NCBI GenBank assembly: GCA_020310875.1
Contig: CM035407.1
Span: 75,409,888 to 75,473,887, forward strand
DNA length: 64,000 nucleotides
Direction of reading: 5' to 3'
DNA from: Ceratopteris richardii
Taxonomy: Eukaryota; Streptophyta; Polypodiopsida; Polypodiales; Pteridaceae
Both the position numbers and the translations under genes were made by a program. Below are positions 12,841-24,126 of the stretch, piece after piece (the first letter of the stretch is position 1; every line of letters begins with the position of its first letter). The notes below the pieces were generated by a model. That model did no database searches, was not told the DNA's origin, and saw only the letters and a list, made by a program, of their open reading frames with translations.

Positions 12841-14378
12841 TTAGAAGCCTTGTCGAGAAGATCTTATCTTGCAATCAAAGATAGGGGAAGAGGCTTTTGA
12901 TCAACAAGGGAGTGTATTACTCAAGCTTGATTATCTCTAGTTAGGAGCCACCTCTTCAAACCATCAAGAAAATTCAGCCTTAATCCATTTCGTTTGTGAG
13001 AATTTACCACATGATGAATTATTTTGTAACATCAAGCAAGAAATTCAAGAAGGAAAACTTCATGAAGTATATGAGTTTTCGGAAAATGATGGGTTACTAT
13101 TCTATAAGAACCTATTGTACATCCCTTCAAGAAAGCCGAAGATCCAAGTACTTCAGCAACATCATCATAGCCTTGCAGTAGGACAGTTTGGAGTGAATAA
13201 AATAATCAAACTCATATCTATGGATTTTTGGTGGCCTCAAATGTGGAAGGAAGTCAAAAAATATATCCGAACCTATGAAACTTGCAATAGATCTAAGGTA
13301 CAACAACATAAACCTCATGGACTCTTGCAATCTTTACCTATTTTGGAAAGGGCATGGTCTTCATTATATATGGATTTCATCACACACCTACCAAGGTCAG
13401 CTAAGTAGAATGCCATTCTTCTTATAGTCGATAGATTTACAAAGATGGCATATTTCATTCCAAGTACCAAGACAATCACAGGTGTAGCCACTATGAGACT
13501 TCTTCTCAAATACATATTTAGACTGCATGGACTACCCGATGACATTGTTAGTGATCGAGGTCCACAGTTCATATCCAACTTCTGGAATAGTCTATGAAGA
13601 ACAATATCTCCATCACCATAAACTATCATCAAAATGATTAGTTTGAGATTTTATCCTTTGTAGATTTTACATATAACAATAGTGTTCATATTTCTACCAA
13701 GCAAACTCTCTTCTTTGCAAATTATGGACAACGTCCAAGGATGGATCTACAACTCTCAAATCATGTCAAGAACCCAGCTGCCAAGGACAAGGCCCTATAC
13801 CTCATGGAGATTGAAAAAAAAACTCAAGGAAGAGATCCATAAAGCTCAAGAATAGTATAAGTATTATGTAGATCAACATCGTGTTCAAAATCCATCCTAT
13901 TCTAGTAGGGATAAAGTGTGGTTACTCTAAGATAATTTGCAAGCTTCAAGGCCTTGTGCAAAGCTAGACCATCAAAGATTTGTTCCATTTATCATCTTGA
14001 CCAAGATTAATCTAGTCACCTTCAAGCTCTAGCAACCAAGTACCATGAGAATACATCTAGTTTTCCATGTTTCAATGTTGGAACCATATCAAATTTCACC
14101 ATTGAGGGGGAAGGGACCCGATTCTTCACTACCTATCGAGATTGATGATCATGAATAATTCAAATTCAAGGATGTCCTAGATTCAAGAATATTGCCATGA
14201 AGATTGGAGTACCTTGTTCATTGGAAAGGGTATGATATCAACGATCATACTTGGGAACCTATAGAAAACCTTCATAGAGCACCAATCAAGGTTCAAGACT
14301 TCCCTAAGAAAAATCCAATGAAGTCGAGAGCAAAGAACATGATCGCTCCTTGTGGAACTCATCGTTTGAGGAGGAGCT
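12841..14378 (+). pseudogene. Gypsy integrase and chromodomain, frameshifted and deleted
   Basis: The integrase finger runs 13145-13300 with His and Cys ligands partly kept (QHHHSLAVGQFGVNK, CNRSKVQQH; the first Cys of the pair is in YETCN). The core includes SLYMDFITHLP and [20 protein letters not shown] at 13525. Next to 13590 roughly 50 or more codons that normally hold the PQTDGQTER block are gone. The frame resumes at DFTYNNSVHISTKQTLFFANYG (13662). VFHVSMLEPYQ lies at 14061, and a chromodomain (EYLVHWKGYDINDHTWEP) at 14207-14262. The ORF end sits at the purine tract. Confidence 0.82.
14368..14378 (+). other. Polypurine tract of the Tcn1-like gypsy
   Basis: A short purine run GAGGAGGAGC sits immediately before TGATATCATGG, the proposed LTR start. 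Confidence 0.5.
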
Positions 14379-14613
14379 GATATCATGGACAAAGAAAACC
14401 ATCTTGAACCTCATATTTCATGTGACTTCTATATCTCATGATTGGTCTAGAATTTGGAGAAACCAATGCTTTAATTGCATCGAGAACATGGCAAAACCCT
14501 AAGATCCATTGTCTACTTGCTAAATGTTGACATCAAGAAGTCTTGTTTGGATTGCTTACATCATTGTTTACATCATCAGGCCATGACCGCATTTGATAAG
14601 CATCGTTGAAAAC

Positions 14614-14623
14614 CTATATAAGG
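14614..14623 (+). promoter_or_regulatory. TATA box inside the gypsy LTR
   Basis: CTATATAAGG lies about 235 bp into the LTR, the position expected for an LTR promoter (U3/R boundary). It is probably inactive today given the dead coding region. Confidence 0.5.
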
Positions 14624-14845
14624 AAGGCTTGGCTACGTACATCCTCAGTCTTGGCAATGCTAGTCTTGGGAGCTCAAGGAGTCGTGACCACCAACTAAGT
14701 ACTTTGCAAGTTCCAATTCAAGTTCTAGTCTTGTTCTTGTTCTAGTCTTGTCTAGTCTTGTATCTTGGACATCCTATTGTCTCCTATTGTAATCTCGTAG
14801 TACGAGATCTTGTTGAGTTATTTCTTATATCTAGTTCATTTCCTT

Positions 14846-14920
14846 GAAGGGAGTTCTCATGAGTGTTGAGAGTTCTCATGAAGGGAGTTCTCATGAAGGG
14901 AGTTCTCATGAAGGGAGTTC
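14846..14920 (+). repeat. 15-bp tandem repeat inside the gypsy LTR
   Basis: Unit GAGTTCTCATGAAGG occurs about four times, with one diverged copy (a GAGTGTTGA variant) after the first unit. Such short arrays often sit in U3/R of LTRs. Confidence 0.8.
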
Positions 14921-15235
14921 TTGTAATCCTGATATCTTCTTTCATACTTACGAGCCCGGGTTGTGAGATCTCATGTATCATCTCTAGTCAATCTATCCAT
15001 ACCTATTAGTCCTCGGTTATGGGACTTTGTGTATCAGCCACATATCCTTGTATTTTTTCCCCTACATTGGTGATTTTCAAATCAGAAGTATATTTTTGAA
15101 ATCTTGTCTCCTATAGTGAGAGAGCATAATCTACTGCTCCCCTGAGAGTTCTATCGTTTGAAGTAGATTTACATTATTAAAAATGCATGAGTGTTGAGAT
15201 AGGAAAAACCAAAACTTGAGAAGGATCTGAACCTT

Positions 15236-15246
15236 CTCTGATACCA
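15236..15246 (-). other. tRNA primer-binding site of an inverted retroelement
   Basis: On the minus strand this is TGGTATCAGAG, the complement of the initiator-Met tRNA 3' end used by most plant copia elements. It is followed on that strand by AAGGTTCAGATCC. It lies 4 bp from the LTR end at 15251. Confidence 0.6.
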
Positions 15247-15250
15247 CTAT

Positions 15251-15531
15251 TGGGTGTGTGTAGAAGTCAGAGAGAAACATAAGAGGCACACATGAGAACA
15301 AATGTAGCAAGACACACAAAGAAGATGGATGGCTATAATAGCTCTCTCTATTGATAATGAATAGAACAAAAGTAAGAGCACAATAATATCCTTAAGTACA
15401 AGGTATCACCACAGATAACTATATTTTGTATGTGCCGGGGAAAAACCTTTATTCAACACTAGAATAAAAAGTTCCCATTCCTAGGGAAAAGGTTCACATC
15501 AAAGCTACTAGAGGAACACATAAGTGTAACA
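15251..15531 (-). repeat. Small inverted LTR, about 281 bp
   Basis: It is bounded by TGGGTGTGTG at the left and a CA end at right that reads TGTTACACTTATG on the minus strand, with a primer-binding site at its inner side. The internal part is only ~180 bp before the gypsy LTR. This is therefore either a truncated copia or a leftover of a miniature (TRIM-like) element. No second copy is visible. Confidence 0.45.
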
Positions 15532-15984
15532 ATTAGTCCATAGAAATCCTGCATTCTTTTTAAATATCTCTTTAAGGGATTAGATATCTTAATAAATCCT
15601 TGATCTATGCTATCTCATATGATACTAATCTCAAGAAGCATCTAATTATGTCCATTATAGTTTTAGGAACTAGTCAATAAGCTTTTTTTTAACTTTATCT
15701 TGATCTTCATGATGCCTTTGTTACATATTACACTTCAAAATTATACCAAAGGTTCTTTGGTAAAGAAACATCTACTCCTTTTTCCTTAAAATTCATGTTT
15801 TCAAAATGTTTACGACATGTTCATCATCAACTTTAGAGTATGTCATCAAAAAACACTAAAATGAAATAATCCAAAGAATCATGGAAAACATTGTTCGTCA
15901 AGCATATAAATATGCTACTGGAGTTTGCGCATCCAAATGCTAAAACTCTAAAATCATATTGGCCATAATGTGATCGAACAATGT

Positions 15985-16470
15985 GTTATCAAGTGTGATA
16001 TAATTTTTGTGATAACATGATCTTAAGTTCGTTCAGTGAATACACTTGCTGAACTAAAACCACATCTATATGAGAGATTGGATACTTGCTTTTAATCAAT
16101 ACTTTATGCAAACCCCTACAACCAATGAATGGTCTATAAGAGTCGTCCTTGTTCTTCTTAAATAAAAGTGGTTCTCCCAAAGGTGAAACACTCACACTTA
16201 GTAAGCCTTTCTTAAAAATTGCATCTAATTGAATCTTGAGATCCTTTAAATCATCCATGTCCAATCTATAGGGTGATTTGGAATATGATTCACTCCTCAG
16301 ATACATGTCAGTAGCGTGTTCAATCTTTGGCGATGGAAAAATATCAAATATGTCTTCAAGAAATACATATGAAATTTCTTTGAAAAGCTTTTCTATATAA
16401 TTCATAATATTTCTCTCATTGTTTTCCCCATCCATGTTATTACACATACAACACAAAAATCTTTGCATCT
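15985..16470 (-). pseudogene. Gypsy reverse transcriptase N-terminus, inverted relic
   Basis: The minus-strand frame of 159 codons reads like the start of gypsy RT: FLEDIFDIFPSPKIEHATDM, then SPYRLDMDDLKDLKIQLD and VSPLGEPLLFKKNKDDSYRP, and SKYPISHIDVVL. The usual APVLFVKKKDG and CIDYR are altered (GEPLLFKKN, FIGCRG). The catalytic half of RT is missing. It runs opposite to the gypsy element on its left and is highly diverged, so it is old. Confidence 0.75.
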
Positions 16471-17684
16471 ATCCCATATACCTTGATTTATCTACATGGC
16501 ATAAATGAGATTTATGTTCTCAAACAAATTGATCTTTGCTCAGAATCAATTCTTGAAGAATTTGGAGCAAATGATTCCTTGCATATACGTTTGAGTTAGT
16601 CACATTTCTTATGCATTGCCAAAATGTCCATTGATTCATTTTCCATCTAGATATTGGACTTCCTTATCTTCTCCAAAGCTTCAGGCATTGCAACAACATC
16701 CAAGAGATGATCTACACATCAAGGTCCTTTGACTTAGTAATGGGGTTCGTTTCTCTTCAATGAGTTTTCTCTTCAAGGCATCCCTGTTAACCTCCAACAT
16801 ATATTTGTGAAGACATAAACACTTCTATTTATACTTATGGAGAGCCAATATTTTTTTTCACCCTCATAGGACAAAAAATTATAGAGCTACATCTTCTTCT
16901 CCATATCATAATGCAGAGAACAATAATACTTCTCTACTAGCTCTTTGAATTCCTTTCATATAAGTAGATCATAACTCCTATGAGTCTGCATATAAGACTT
17001 CCACCACAATTTAGGAATCCCACATAAATTTAGGGTCCTCATATCTTTCCTGGACTCCTCATAGAATCTACAAATGTGAAAGAAAAATCCTCAAGAGCCT
17101 GACTCAATTCGAGGGGATCTTCTGGGCTCTTCTTCTTAGCATCAGAAACATTTGGTTTTGCCTTCTTAAAGAATTTCTTAGGGAAAAAATACAAGCACTT
17201 GTATATTATGTTTGCATTTTTTACTCACTCTTGGTTCATTAGATGCCCCCACGCCTTCATGAACCCCATCGTTAATATCCATGAGAACATTTATCACGCC
17301 ATCAGGTTTCTCTCCACCTCGTTCCTTGCGTAATTAAAAGTATAGATAGGTTGAGAGAGAGAGAGAGTAGAGAATAGTTATTCCAAATTAATATCAACAT
17401 AATTGAAGGATATTCAATGAAATTTCTTATGCAATCTTGGAAACCCATAGGTCCTCATAGCTATGTTTTATTTTTATTTTTTTGATAAAGTCACTCAGTT
17501 GATTGGATCGCAAAAATCTCTTAGTGAAATCTCTTCAAAGTTGATTGGATCACAAAAATCTCTTAGTGAAGTCTCTTCAAACTTGAACTTCTTTTACTAG
17601 ACATGTAAATCAATTTCATCATATGCCCCTCCCCATACTAATCCTTATTATGATCCTTCCCTTTGTCATTGGAGTTGCCTTTAC
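16471..17684. other. Retroelement-derived DNA, no clear gene
   Basis: Minus-strand frames around 16640-17100 have phrases that could be gypsy gag, for example a KLWWKSYMQ-like block near 16990 and CSLHYDM near 16915. They are interrupted by many stops. A direct repeat of about 45 bp (GTTGATTGGATC...AAAATCTCTTAGTGAA) occurs at 17494-17530 and 17541-17575. A short GA run is at 17351-17366. No host gene is seen. Confidence 0.45.
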
Positions 17685-18701
17685 TGATAGAGAGTGTTAA
17701 TCTCCAAAAGAATAAGCTATTCTTGATGTAAGAGCACCTCTATATCAAGAACAACTTATAAACCCACACAATGTTTGAAATCTATTGCTAAATTATTAAG
17801 ATTTGAACTAACTATGAAGAAATTGAATACTTAGAAAAGTCTCATACACTTAATCCACTTATTGACTGACCAAATGTGTAAAGTTTTCAATGAAACTTGG
17901 TGTCATTTAAAGCTTGGGCACACTCTTCAAGTTAAAACACCTCAAAAGGACTAGTAAATCTTGAGATTTTGTTCAAACAATGTACCTATGTTTGAAACTA
18001 TCCTTCTGTGTAGTCAACTTTGACACCTGGAACTTCTAATGCATGGTTCTCCCAAATTAGACCCCGTTTATTCAAATTCATTTATCGACAAGTAGCTTAT
18101 CTTTCAGCTTAAAGAATGAGTGCTTACTTGCTCAAAACATTACACTATGGAGGGAGATGTGATCAAAACATTATCATCAAATTTGCACTAGCACATATCT
18201 TCTCTTCTTTACATTTACACATGTAAATGTTCATACTGAAAATTCTCTCAGCATGATTACAATTAAACTCTCAAAACTTGTATATAGGTCAGTCAACTAT
18301 AGAATTAGACTTGTACAAAAGCATTCCTCAAAAGGAAAACACAGAAGGAGTACTAAACAAAAGATCGAGATGCAACTTTCTTCTATTAAGAGAAAACATA
18401 CATCAGGTTGATAATTCATGTTCTTATCACTTTCTCAAGTCTCAAATGACCTTTAAAACTTGTCATTCATCATCTATCATTTTTTTATTACATCTATATC
18501 AAGTATATATAGATGCTTACATCTGAACTCATCATAGATACAAAGTTTTATGAACTAATTACAAGATTAGTATACATGTATATACAAGTCTTCATCTTCT
18601 CACCATGCATTAAAATTTAAGCTTCGTATGTTGATCTTTTCTTCATTATTTGCCTTAAAACCTTGTTCTTAACATGAATTGGCGATTTTCCTACACCAAC
18701 A
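17685..18701 (-). repeat. 3' LTR of A1
   Basis: About 1,017 bp. The left boundary TGATAGAGAGTG matches on the minus strand the A2 LTR end (GATTAACACTCTCCATCA), and the right boundary reads TGTTGGTGTAGG. The A2 LTR is about 1,045 bp, consistent with the same family. Confidence 0.85.
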
Positions 18702-18712
18702 ACTCCCCCTCA
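18702..18712 (-). other. Polypurine tract of A1
   Basis: On the minus strand the run GAGGGGGAGT lies between the last codons of pol and the TGTTGG start of the LTR. Confidence 0.75.
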
Positions 18713-21700
18713 ATCATCAATTGTGATTTTCTCCATCTTCTTTATACTTTCCATGTATTTGAACCTCTCCAACTTAGATCCATCCAACCTTTTGGTTAAC
18801 ATATCTGCAATCTGATCTTTTCTAGAAGTTTGTATGACTTCAATTTCTTTATCAATCACCTTCTCTCTCAAGAAATGATATTGGATCTGAATACATTTAG
18901 TCGTGGCATGAAAAAAAAGATTAATAGCTAGATACAATGAACTCATATTATCTCCATGAATGATGGGTGTACTCTGATTGATGCCAAAACTCTTCATGAG
19001 AGTCTTCAACCATATAAACTCCTTTGCAGCTTCAACCATACATTTATACTCTACTTTTGTATATGATATTTACAATTGTATGTTGCTTCTTAGAACACCA
19101 AGAGATTAATTTATCTCCCACATAACATAGATAACCATATGTTGACCTCCTATCATCAGAGTTACCTTCCCAATCTACATCACTATATATTTTGATTTTT
19201 GTATTTGATGTGAATCCATAATACAAACCTTCTTTGAGTGTACCCTTAATGTATCTTAGCACCCCTTTGTCCTGCAATCCAATGTTCTTTTCTAGGAAAA
19301 TGCATGAATTGAGACAACACTCCAAGTGCATATGACAAATCCATCCTAGTCAATGTAGCAAAGATTAGACTACCAACCAAACTTTGATATAGCTTCATGT
19401 CCTTGAATTCTTCTCCTCCATATGTTCTCAATTTATGATTCACCTCCATTGGAGTACGTGCTATCCTACAATCTTCCATTTTAAAATTGATTAGCAAATT
19501 CTTCAAATACCTTTCTTGAGTCACATACACTACATGTTGAGTATATGAAATCTCCATTCCTAAGAAATATGAAAAGTCTCCCAAGTCACTGATCTTAAAC
19601 TCTCTCTCCATCTGCTTCTTAAGACTTTGTATGCCCTTCTCATCTATACCTATATCATCAACATATATGCAAATGTAAATAGATCCATTATTACTTGCTT
19701 TAACAAGCAAGATACTATCTCCTTAGACACTTGGAAACCAAGCTCCTTGAAAAGCTTCAAAAGTCTATAATTCCATGCCGTTGGGGCTTGCTTCACACCA
19801 TACAAAGATCTCTTGAGCTTACATACATACTCTAAGTACCTTTTATCCTGGAAACCTTCTAATTGCTCCATAAAAAATCATATGAAATATAACCATTTAG
19901 AAAAACATTCCTCACATCTAATTGTTATAGGACTATAAGTCCACAGGACTATAAGTCTCCATATGCCTGAGCATATCCTTTCACAACAAGTCTAGCTTTA
20001 TACCTAGACACACTTCCATCTCCATACCTCTTTGTCTTGTAGACCCACTTGCATCCAATGATTTTCTTATTATTTGGTTTAGGAACCAAATCCCATGTCT
20101 CATTCTCCATCAATGCATCATACTCCTCCCACATAACTTTCTCCCAATTTTCCTTATCTTTTGCCTCATCGTATGTAGAAGCGTCTTCCTCTGCCTTCAC
20201 CATATAAGCATAATCTTTAGTAGTCAAAAATGAAGCATCATAGCTATACATTGTGGGTTGACATTTATGCCTTGATGATATTTTGAGTTCGCCACTTCTT
20301 GAAGCTTCTGATTCATCACATTTTGGATCAAACCTTGGCATTTCTTCAACATCATCTAGTGCTTCATTATTCTCTTCTTCATCAAATATTTGAACCTTTG
20401 ATTTACCTTTGTTCAGATTCAACCTGCATGAATATTACTTGTACCTACATACCAAGGACCTTGCTCATCAAATATAATATCCGTTGACACAAGGAATTTC
20501 TTTGTGGATGGACTCCACAACCTATAACCCATCTGCTTATCATCATAACCAATAAACACATACTTTTCAGCTTTAGGTTCCAATTTATGCCTTAACTGAG
20601 ATGTTACATATGCATAAGCCAAACATCCAAATACTTTGCAATGATCTAAGGTAGGTCTCTTATCCCACCATGCCTCATATGGTTTCATACCATTCAAAGC
20701 CTTACATGGATGTCTATTAACCAAATAAGTAGCTATATTCAGAGCCTCAGCCCACAAATAATTAGGGCAATTTTTCTCCTTCATCATTGACCTTGCCAAC
20801 TCAACAAGAGTTCTATTTCTCCTTTCTACTACACCATTTTGTTGAGGAGAGTATCTGCAAGTAAATTCTCTTTTTGTACCTGCATTCCGTAAGTAATCAT
20901 TGAACTCATTAGAGAAATACTCTCCCCCTCCATTAGATCTTAGCTCTTCAATTTTTGTCCTGAAACTCTTTCTACATACACATGATAATGTTTAAATGTA
21001 TTAAACACCTCTGATTTATCTTTGATCACATATATAGTGATCCACCTGGTAGCATTATCAACATAAATCACATAATATCTCGAACCATTAATCCTAAAGT
21101 CCTTTGATGGACCCCACACATCTGTATGCATGAATTCAAGCTTCTTTGAATACATAAATCCTTTCTTACCATAAGTCTTCTTGTGAGCCTTTCCCAATTG
21201 ACATGCTTCACACTTGTATGTGATGTGTTGAGCTACAACATCAGGTAATCCAAGCACTGAACCATTGTTAATCATATCCTTAATACCTCTTTCATTGAAA
21301 TGTCCAAGCATTTTGTGCTAAAGATCTAACTCAGAGATCTTATGTCCTCCGTAAGTGAACAAGGCATGACCAACATTGCCTTGAATCTTCAATGTAAAGA
21401 GCCTTCCTTCTTTCTTCCATGAAATAATCTTTTTATACCCATTGCTAGGGTCTTCCACAAAAACTCCATCATTAGTGAACCTTACTTCATAACCTTTCTC
21501 TACAATTTGCCCTAGACTTATCAGATTCCTTGGAATTGTAGGAACATACAAGACCTTACTCAAAAGAGTGCTTCCATCCTTAGCCTTTAGTGATCCAATG
21601 GACATCACATTGTGCTTTGTGTTATCACCTGTTTGAACTACATGATCACTCACCTTATTCTCCAAATATGTCATCAAAGCTTTGTTGCCACTCAGATGAT

Positions 21701-21767
21701 TGCTACACCCTGAGTCAATATAGAAGATTCTTATATCTTCACTTTGTCTTTCACAAGTTGCATTCAT
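18710..21767 (-). pseudogene. Copia A1 pol: protease, integrase, RT, RNase H, broken
   Basis: Read from high to low coordinates. Protease has FYIDSGCSNHLSGN near 21725, with its DSG triad intact. The integrase finger is at 21311-21180, preceded by a stop replacing the Trp of DLWHK, with CEACQLGK; the D-box is HTDVWGPSKD. The RT start VSRYKARLVVKGYAQ is at ~19990. A deletion of about 110 bp at ~19955 removes the segment before LDVKNAFLN, and frameshifts follow near 19870 and 19700. The catalytic YVDD is kept near 19655. RNase H runs from 19331 to the stop at 18710 (TKCIQIQYHFLREK, then MLTKRLDGSK). At least six frame breaks make it inactive. Confidence 0.88.
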
Positions 21768-21769
21768 AA

Positions 21770-22792
21770 TTAAGGTTCAATCCTCTTTTTGATCTGAAGC
21801 ATAGTTGTAGTAGGTATTATTGTAGGATTGACTTTGAAAGCCCCTTCTTGCATTTCTTCCAAAGAACCTCTGTTACCTCTACCTCTAAAATTACCTCTCT
21901 GATTTCTACCACCTCTTCCTCTCGAATTAAAGTTTTGATTATATTCTCCACCATTCTGATTATTATGCCAACATTCATGAGCTAAATGATTAGTCTTACC
22001 ACAAATCCAGCAATTGTTGAAACCATCTTTATTGGTTCTTCCTCTTACTCTTCCTTTGCCACCTCCTCTTCCTATTCGGAAGTTAGCTTGACTAGTAGTG
22101 CCTTCATCTTCATTCAATTGTTGCTTCCCTTTGCTAGTTTTCTTCTTGTCCTTTGCATACATTGCTTCACCTGTACTCTTATCAACATCACCTTTGATAT
22201 CCTGCTCAAAAGTTAGCATATGTCCTAGCAATTGATTTGAATTAGGAGTGAAATGATCTAGTGACAATTCACTAGATAGAATGAAAGGCTTCCACTTCTC
22301 ATCTCCTCTCAAACTTGTGAGAATTTGTCTTACCAATTTTTCCTCTTCAATATCTTCATCAACTCCTCCTAATGCATCTGCAATGTCCTTCATCCTTGCT
22401 ACATAATCAGAAATGGATTGAGAAGCCTTCTTCTTGAATGCGGTGAATTCTACCCATAAAGATGCCTTCCTTGACTTTGTAGTATTTTTGAAATGATCCT
22501 CCAAAGCATTCCATATGTCACTTGCACATTCAAGTCCTCTAATATGAGGTAGCAAGTAATTATTGACTCCCATATATATGATGCTCCGTGCTTGAGCATC
22601 CTTCTTCATCCATGTCTTCAAATATGAGAGCTCTTCCCTAGTTGGAACACTAGGATCCCTAAATTTTGGTTTTTCTTCTTCACCTATGATATATCCTATC
22701 AGGTCTTTGCTCATAAGATGAGCTTCCATCCTCATTGACCAAGCACGATAGTTTTCTCTATCCAATTTCTCTATCTGAAGAGAATCTACCAT
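21770..22792 (-). pseudogene. Copia A1 gag, open but frame-broken at its end
   Basis: A 340-codon frame begins MVDSLQIEKLDRENYRAWSM and forms a copia capsid (UBN2-type), with SDYVARMKDIADAL in the middle. It has a zinc knuckle CWICGKTNHLAHEC (CX2CX4HX4C) near residue 262 and RG-rich stretches. In A2 the same protein runs straight on into protease. Here a frameshift near 21870 gives an altered tail and a stop at 21770. The gag is otherwise free of stops. Confidence 0.88.
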
Positions 22793-23002
22793 CCTTTCTT
22801 CACTTGTGCAATAAATTCTTCAATCTTTGTGAGTAATGTATGTAACTTGACTTTAAATGTAGCTCCTTTTCATATTCTTGATAGCTCCAAGACTCCTTCT
22901 TTAGCTTTCAATTCAACCTTTCACCTTTTCAATCTTCAAGGATTGATTTCTATATATCTACAATAGTCGGGGTCCTCCTTTCTTCAAAGCTGATGACTCC
23001 TT

Positions 23003-23013
23003 CTTTGATACCA
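23003..23013 (-). other. Primer-binding site of A1
   Basis: The minus strand reads TGGTATCAAAG one base inside the 5' LTR, an initiator-Met-type site with one or two changes from TGGTATCAGAG. Confidence 0.7.
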
Positions 23014-23014
23014 T

Positions 23015-23175
23015 TGACGGGGAGTGTTAATCTCCAAAAGAATAATCTATTATTGATTTTAGATAACCACTATATCAAAAAGAGCTTCTAACCTCAACCA
23101 AATTTGGAAATCTATTGCCAAATTATTAAGATTTGAACTAACTATCAACTACGTACATAGAAAAGTTTCGCATCC
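23015..23175 (-). repeat. Truncated 5' LTR of A1
   Basis: It starts TGACGGGGAGTGTTAATCTCC and can be followed against the 3' LTR (17685 onward) for about 150 bp, through GAACTAACTAT, before similarity stops. Confidence 0.75.
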
Positions 23176-23424
23176 TTGCTTCCCATTGTACTTCCTCGTA
23201 AGTGCAGTTACTTTGTGACCATTCGTGGTACCAATTGTTCGAGACTATGTACTGAATCCCTCACAAACACTGACATGGTGAAGGGCCTCTAAATTTCTTC
23301 ATCCCGCAATCCATTGATAGTATGAGCTATCAATTCATCATCCTGAAGACTACATGCGTACAACATCCTTTTGCCTCTCTGGGCAAAAGATCACCCACAA
23401 AGAATCATGTTTCCAACAACCTTT
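23176..23424. other. Short unassigned stretch between A1 and the PP2C exon relic
   Basis: On the minus strand 23345-23190 reads weakly like a retroelement gag (DDELIAHTINGLRDEEI), with stops. This is not enough to name it. Confidence 0.3.
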
Positions 23425-23540
23425 TGCTCATCCAAGCCAGATCACCCTCGAAAAGCTTCTACTAACAAGTCAAATGCATTGAATGAAATCATTCGAAATG
23501 CATGCCAAAGAAGCAATTGTAATGATTTTTTCTCTAAAGG
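23425..23540 (+). pseudogene. Isolated copy of the last PP2C exon
   Basis: The frame reads HPRKASTNKSNALNEIIRNA followed by CQRSNCNDFFS. This aligns with the final exon of the PP2C at 27243-27434 (RPGISSTSKLNALNELIRIA, CQRGNRDD). The metal-binding D-D pair is only half kept (CNDFF), and the end of the domain is missing. No other PP2C exon is visible on its left, where the truncated copia LTR begins. It is the remnant of a second, tandem PP2C gene or a partial duplication. Confidence 0.7.
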
Positions 23541-24000
23541 AGGTTCAACAAACGCCTACTTCCTAGCTTTAACTTTAAAAGTACGATTGTACACGTGAAT
23601 GAGCAAAGTACCTGTGGGAGTTTGAAAGTACGATTGTAGACACAAAGTACCTCTGGGACCCGCATATCCCACAAAATAGGGTTAAACAAAAACATTACAA
23701 TCCCTTTAGCGTTGGTCAACTTTGTAGCCATGATATTGAACTGTTCAAGACTCTCGACGAATTTGTTCAATGAGCGGTGATCAGGGCAAAGCGTTGGTCA
23801 CGTTTAATATTGAACTCTCGACGCATTCCTTGTCCAAAAAGTTCAACCGAAATCGGAAGTTCGTGGGAAAGTTGGTTGGAGGAGAGGTCCCATGAGCGTT
23901 GATCACTTCATCTCACCGCCGCAACAGTGACTCTGTCTGATACACTACACGGTCTTTGCCCTCTACGATCGCCAGGAAGAAACAGTCCGCGTTCAATCCC

Positions 24001-24008
24001 TTATAAAT
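24001..24008 (+). promoter_or_regulatory. Candidate TATA box of the PP2C gene
   Basis: TTATAAAT lies 119 bp before the start codon. It places transcription start around 24030-24040, just before the CT tract. Confidence 0.45.
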
Positions 24009-24049
24009 TCCATTCATCACTTAACACTCCTCACATTTTTACGTCTTAG

Positions 24050-24051
<2 letters not shown>

Positions 24052-24100
<49 letters not shown>
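24052..24100 (+). repeat. (CT)n(CG)n microsatellite in the PP2C 5' UTR
   Basis: About 19 CT units are followed by five CG units, ending 26 bp before the ATG. Pyrimidine tracts in 5' leaders are common near plant start sites, and repeat length here could vary between individuals. Confidence 0.9.
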
Positions 24101-24101
<1 letters not shown>

Positions 24102-24126
24102 AGACACACAAGTGCATTTAGGCAGG

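Larger units (their letters stand above)
11735..15066 (+). mobile_element. Degenerate Tcn1-like chromodomain Ty3/gypsy element with 3' LTR
   Basis: It covers RT, RNase H, integrase, chromodomain, a short purine tract and an LTR carrying a TATA box. It differs in type from the first gypsy element. RNase H reads [18 protein letters not shown] followed by [15 protein letters not shown], and integrase has the block HKPHGLLQSLPILERAWSS. These phrases are typical of the fungal/Tcn1-like branch known from fungi, mosses and other non-flowering plants. This placement is from memory of family motifs. Gag, protease and 5' LTR are missing. Confidence 0.8.
14379..15066 (+). repeat. LTR of the Tcn1-like gypsy element
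   Basis: It starts TGATATCATGG after the purine tract and ends about CCCCTACA, followed by TTGGTGATTTTC, which looks like the beginning of a primer-binding site. A promoter-like CTATATAAGG lies at 14614-14623. The right boundary is judged only from the CA end and the following motif, since no second LTR copy is in the window. Confidence 0.5.
17685..23175 (-). mobile_element. Copia family A, copy A1, inverted, 5' LTR truncated
   Basis: This is a minus-strand copia element with a 3' LTR (17685-18701), purine tract, pol, gag, primer-binding site and the first ~160 bp of its 5' LTR (23015-~23175). The LTR starts and ends match those of copy A2 (55475-56519). The 5' LTR breaks off next to a fragment of PP2C exon sequence, so a deletion or rearrangement removed the rest. 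No target-site duplication can be checked. Confidence 0.9.

Noticed and set aside
18278..18526. 82-codon plus-strand frame
   Set aside because: It lies within the LTR of A1, antisense to it; no support.
23190..23345. Possible gag-like phrase on the minus strand
   Set aside because: Too short and interrupted; similarity to capsid blocks is only impressionistic.
24112..24126. Longer PP2C start five codons upstream
   Set aside because: That codon is GTG; the first ATG of the frame is 24127, right behind the 5' leader.
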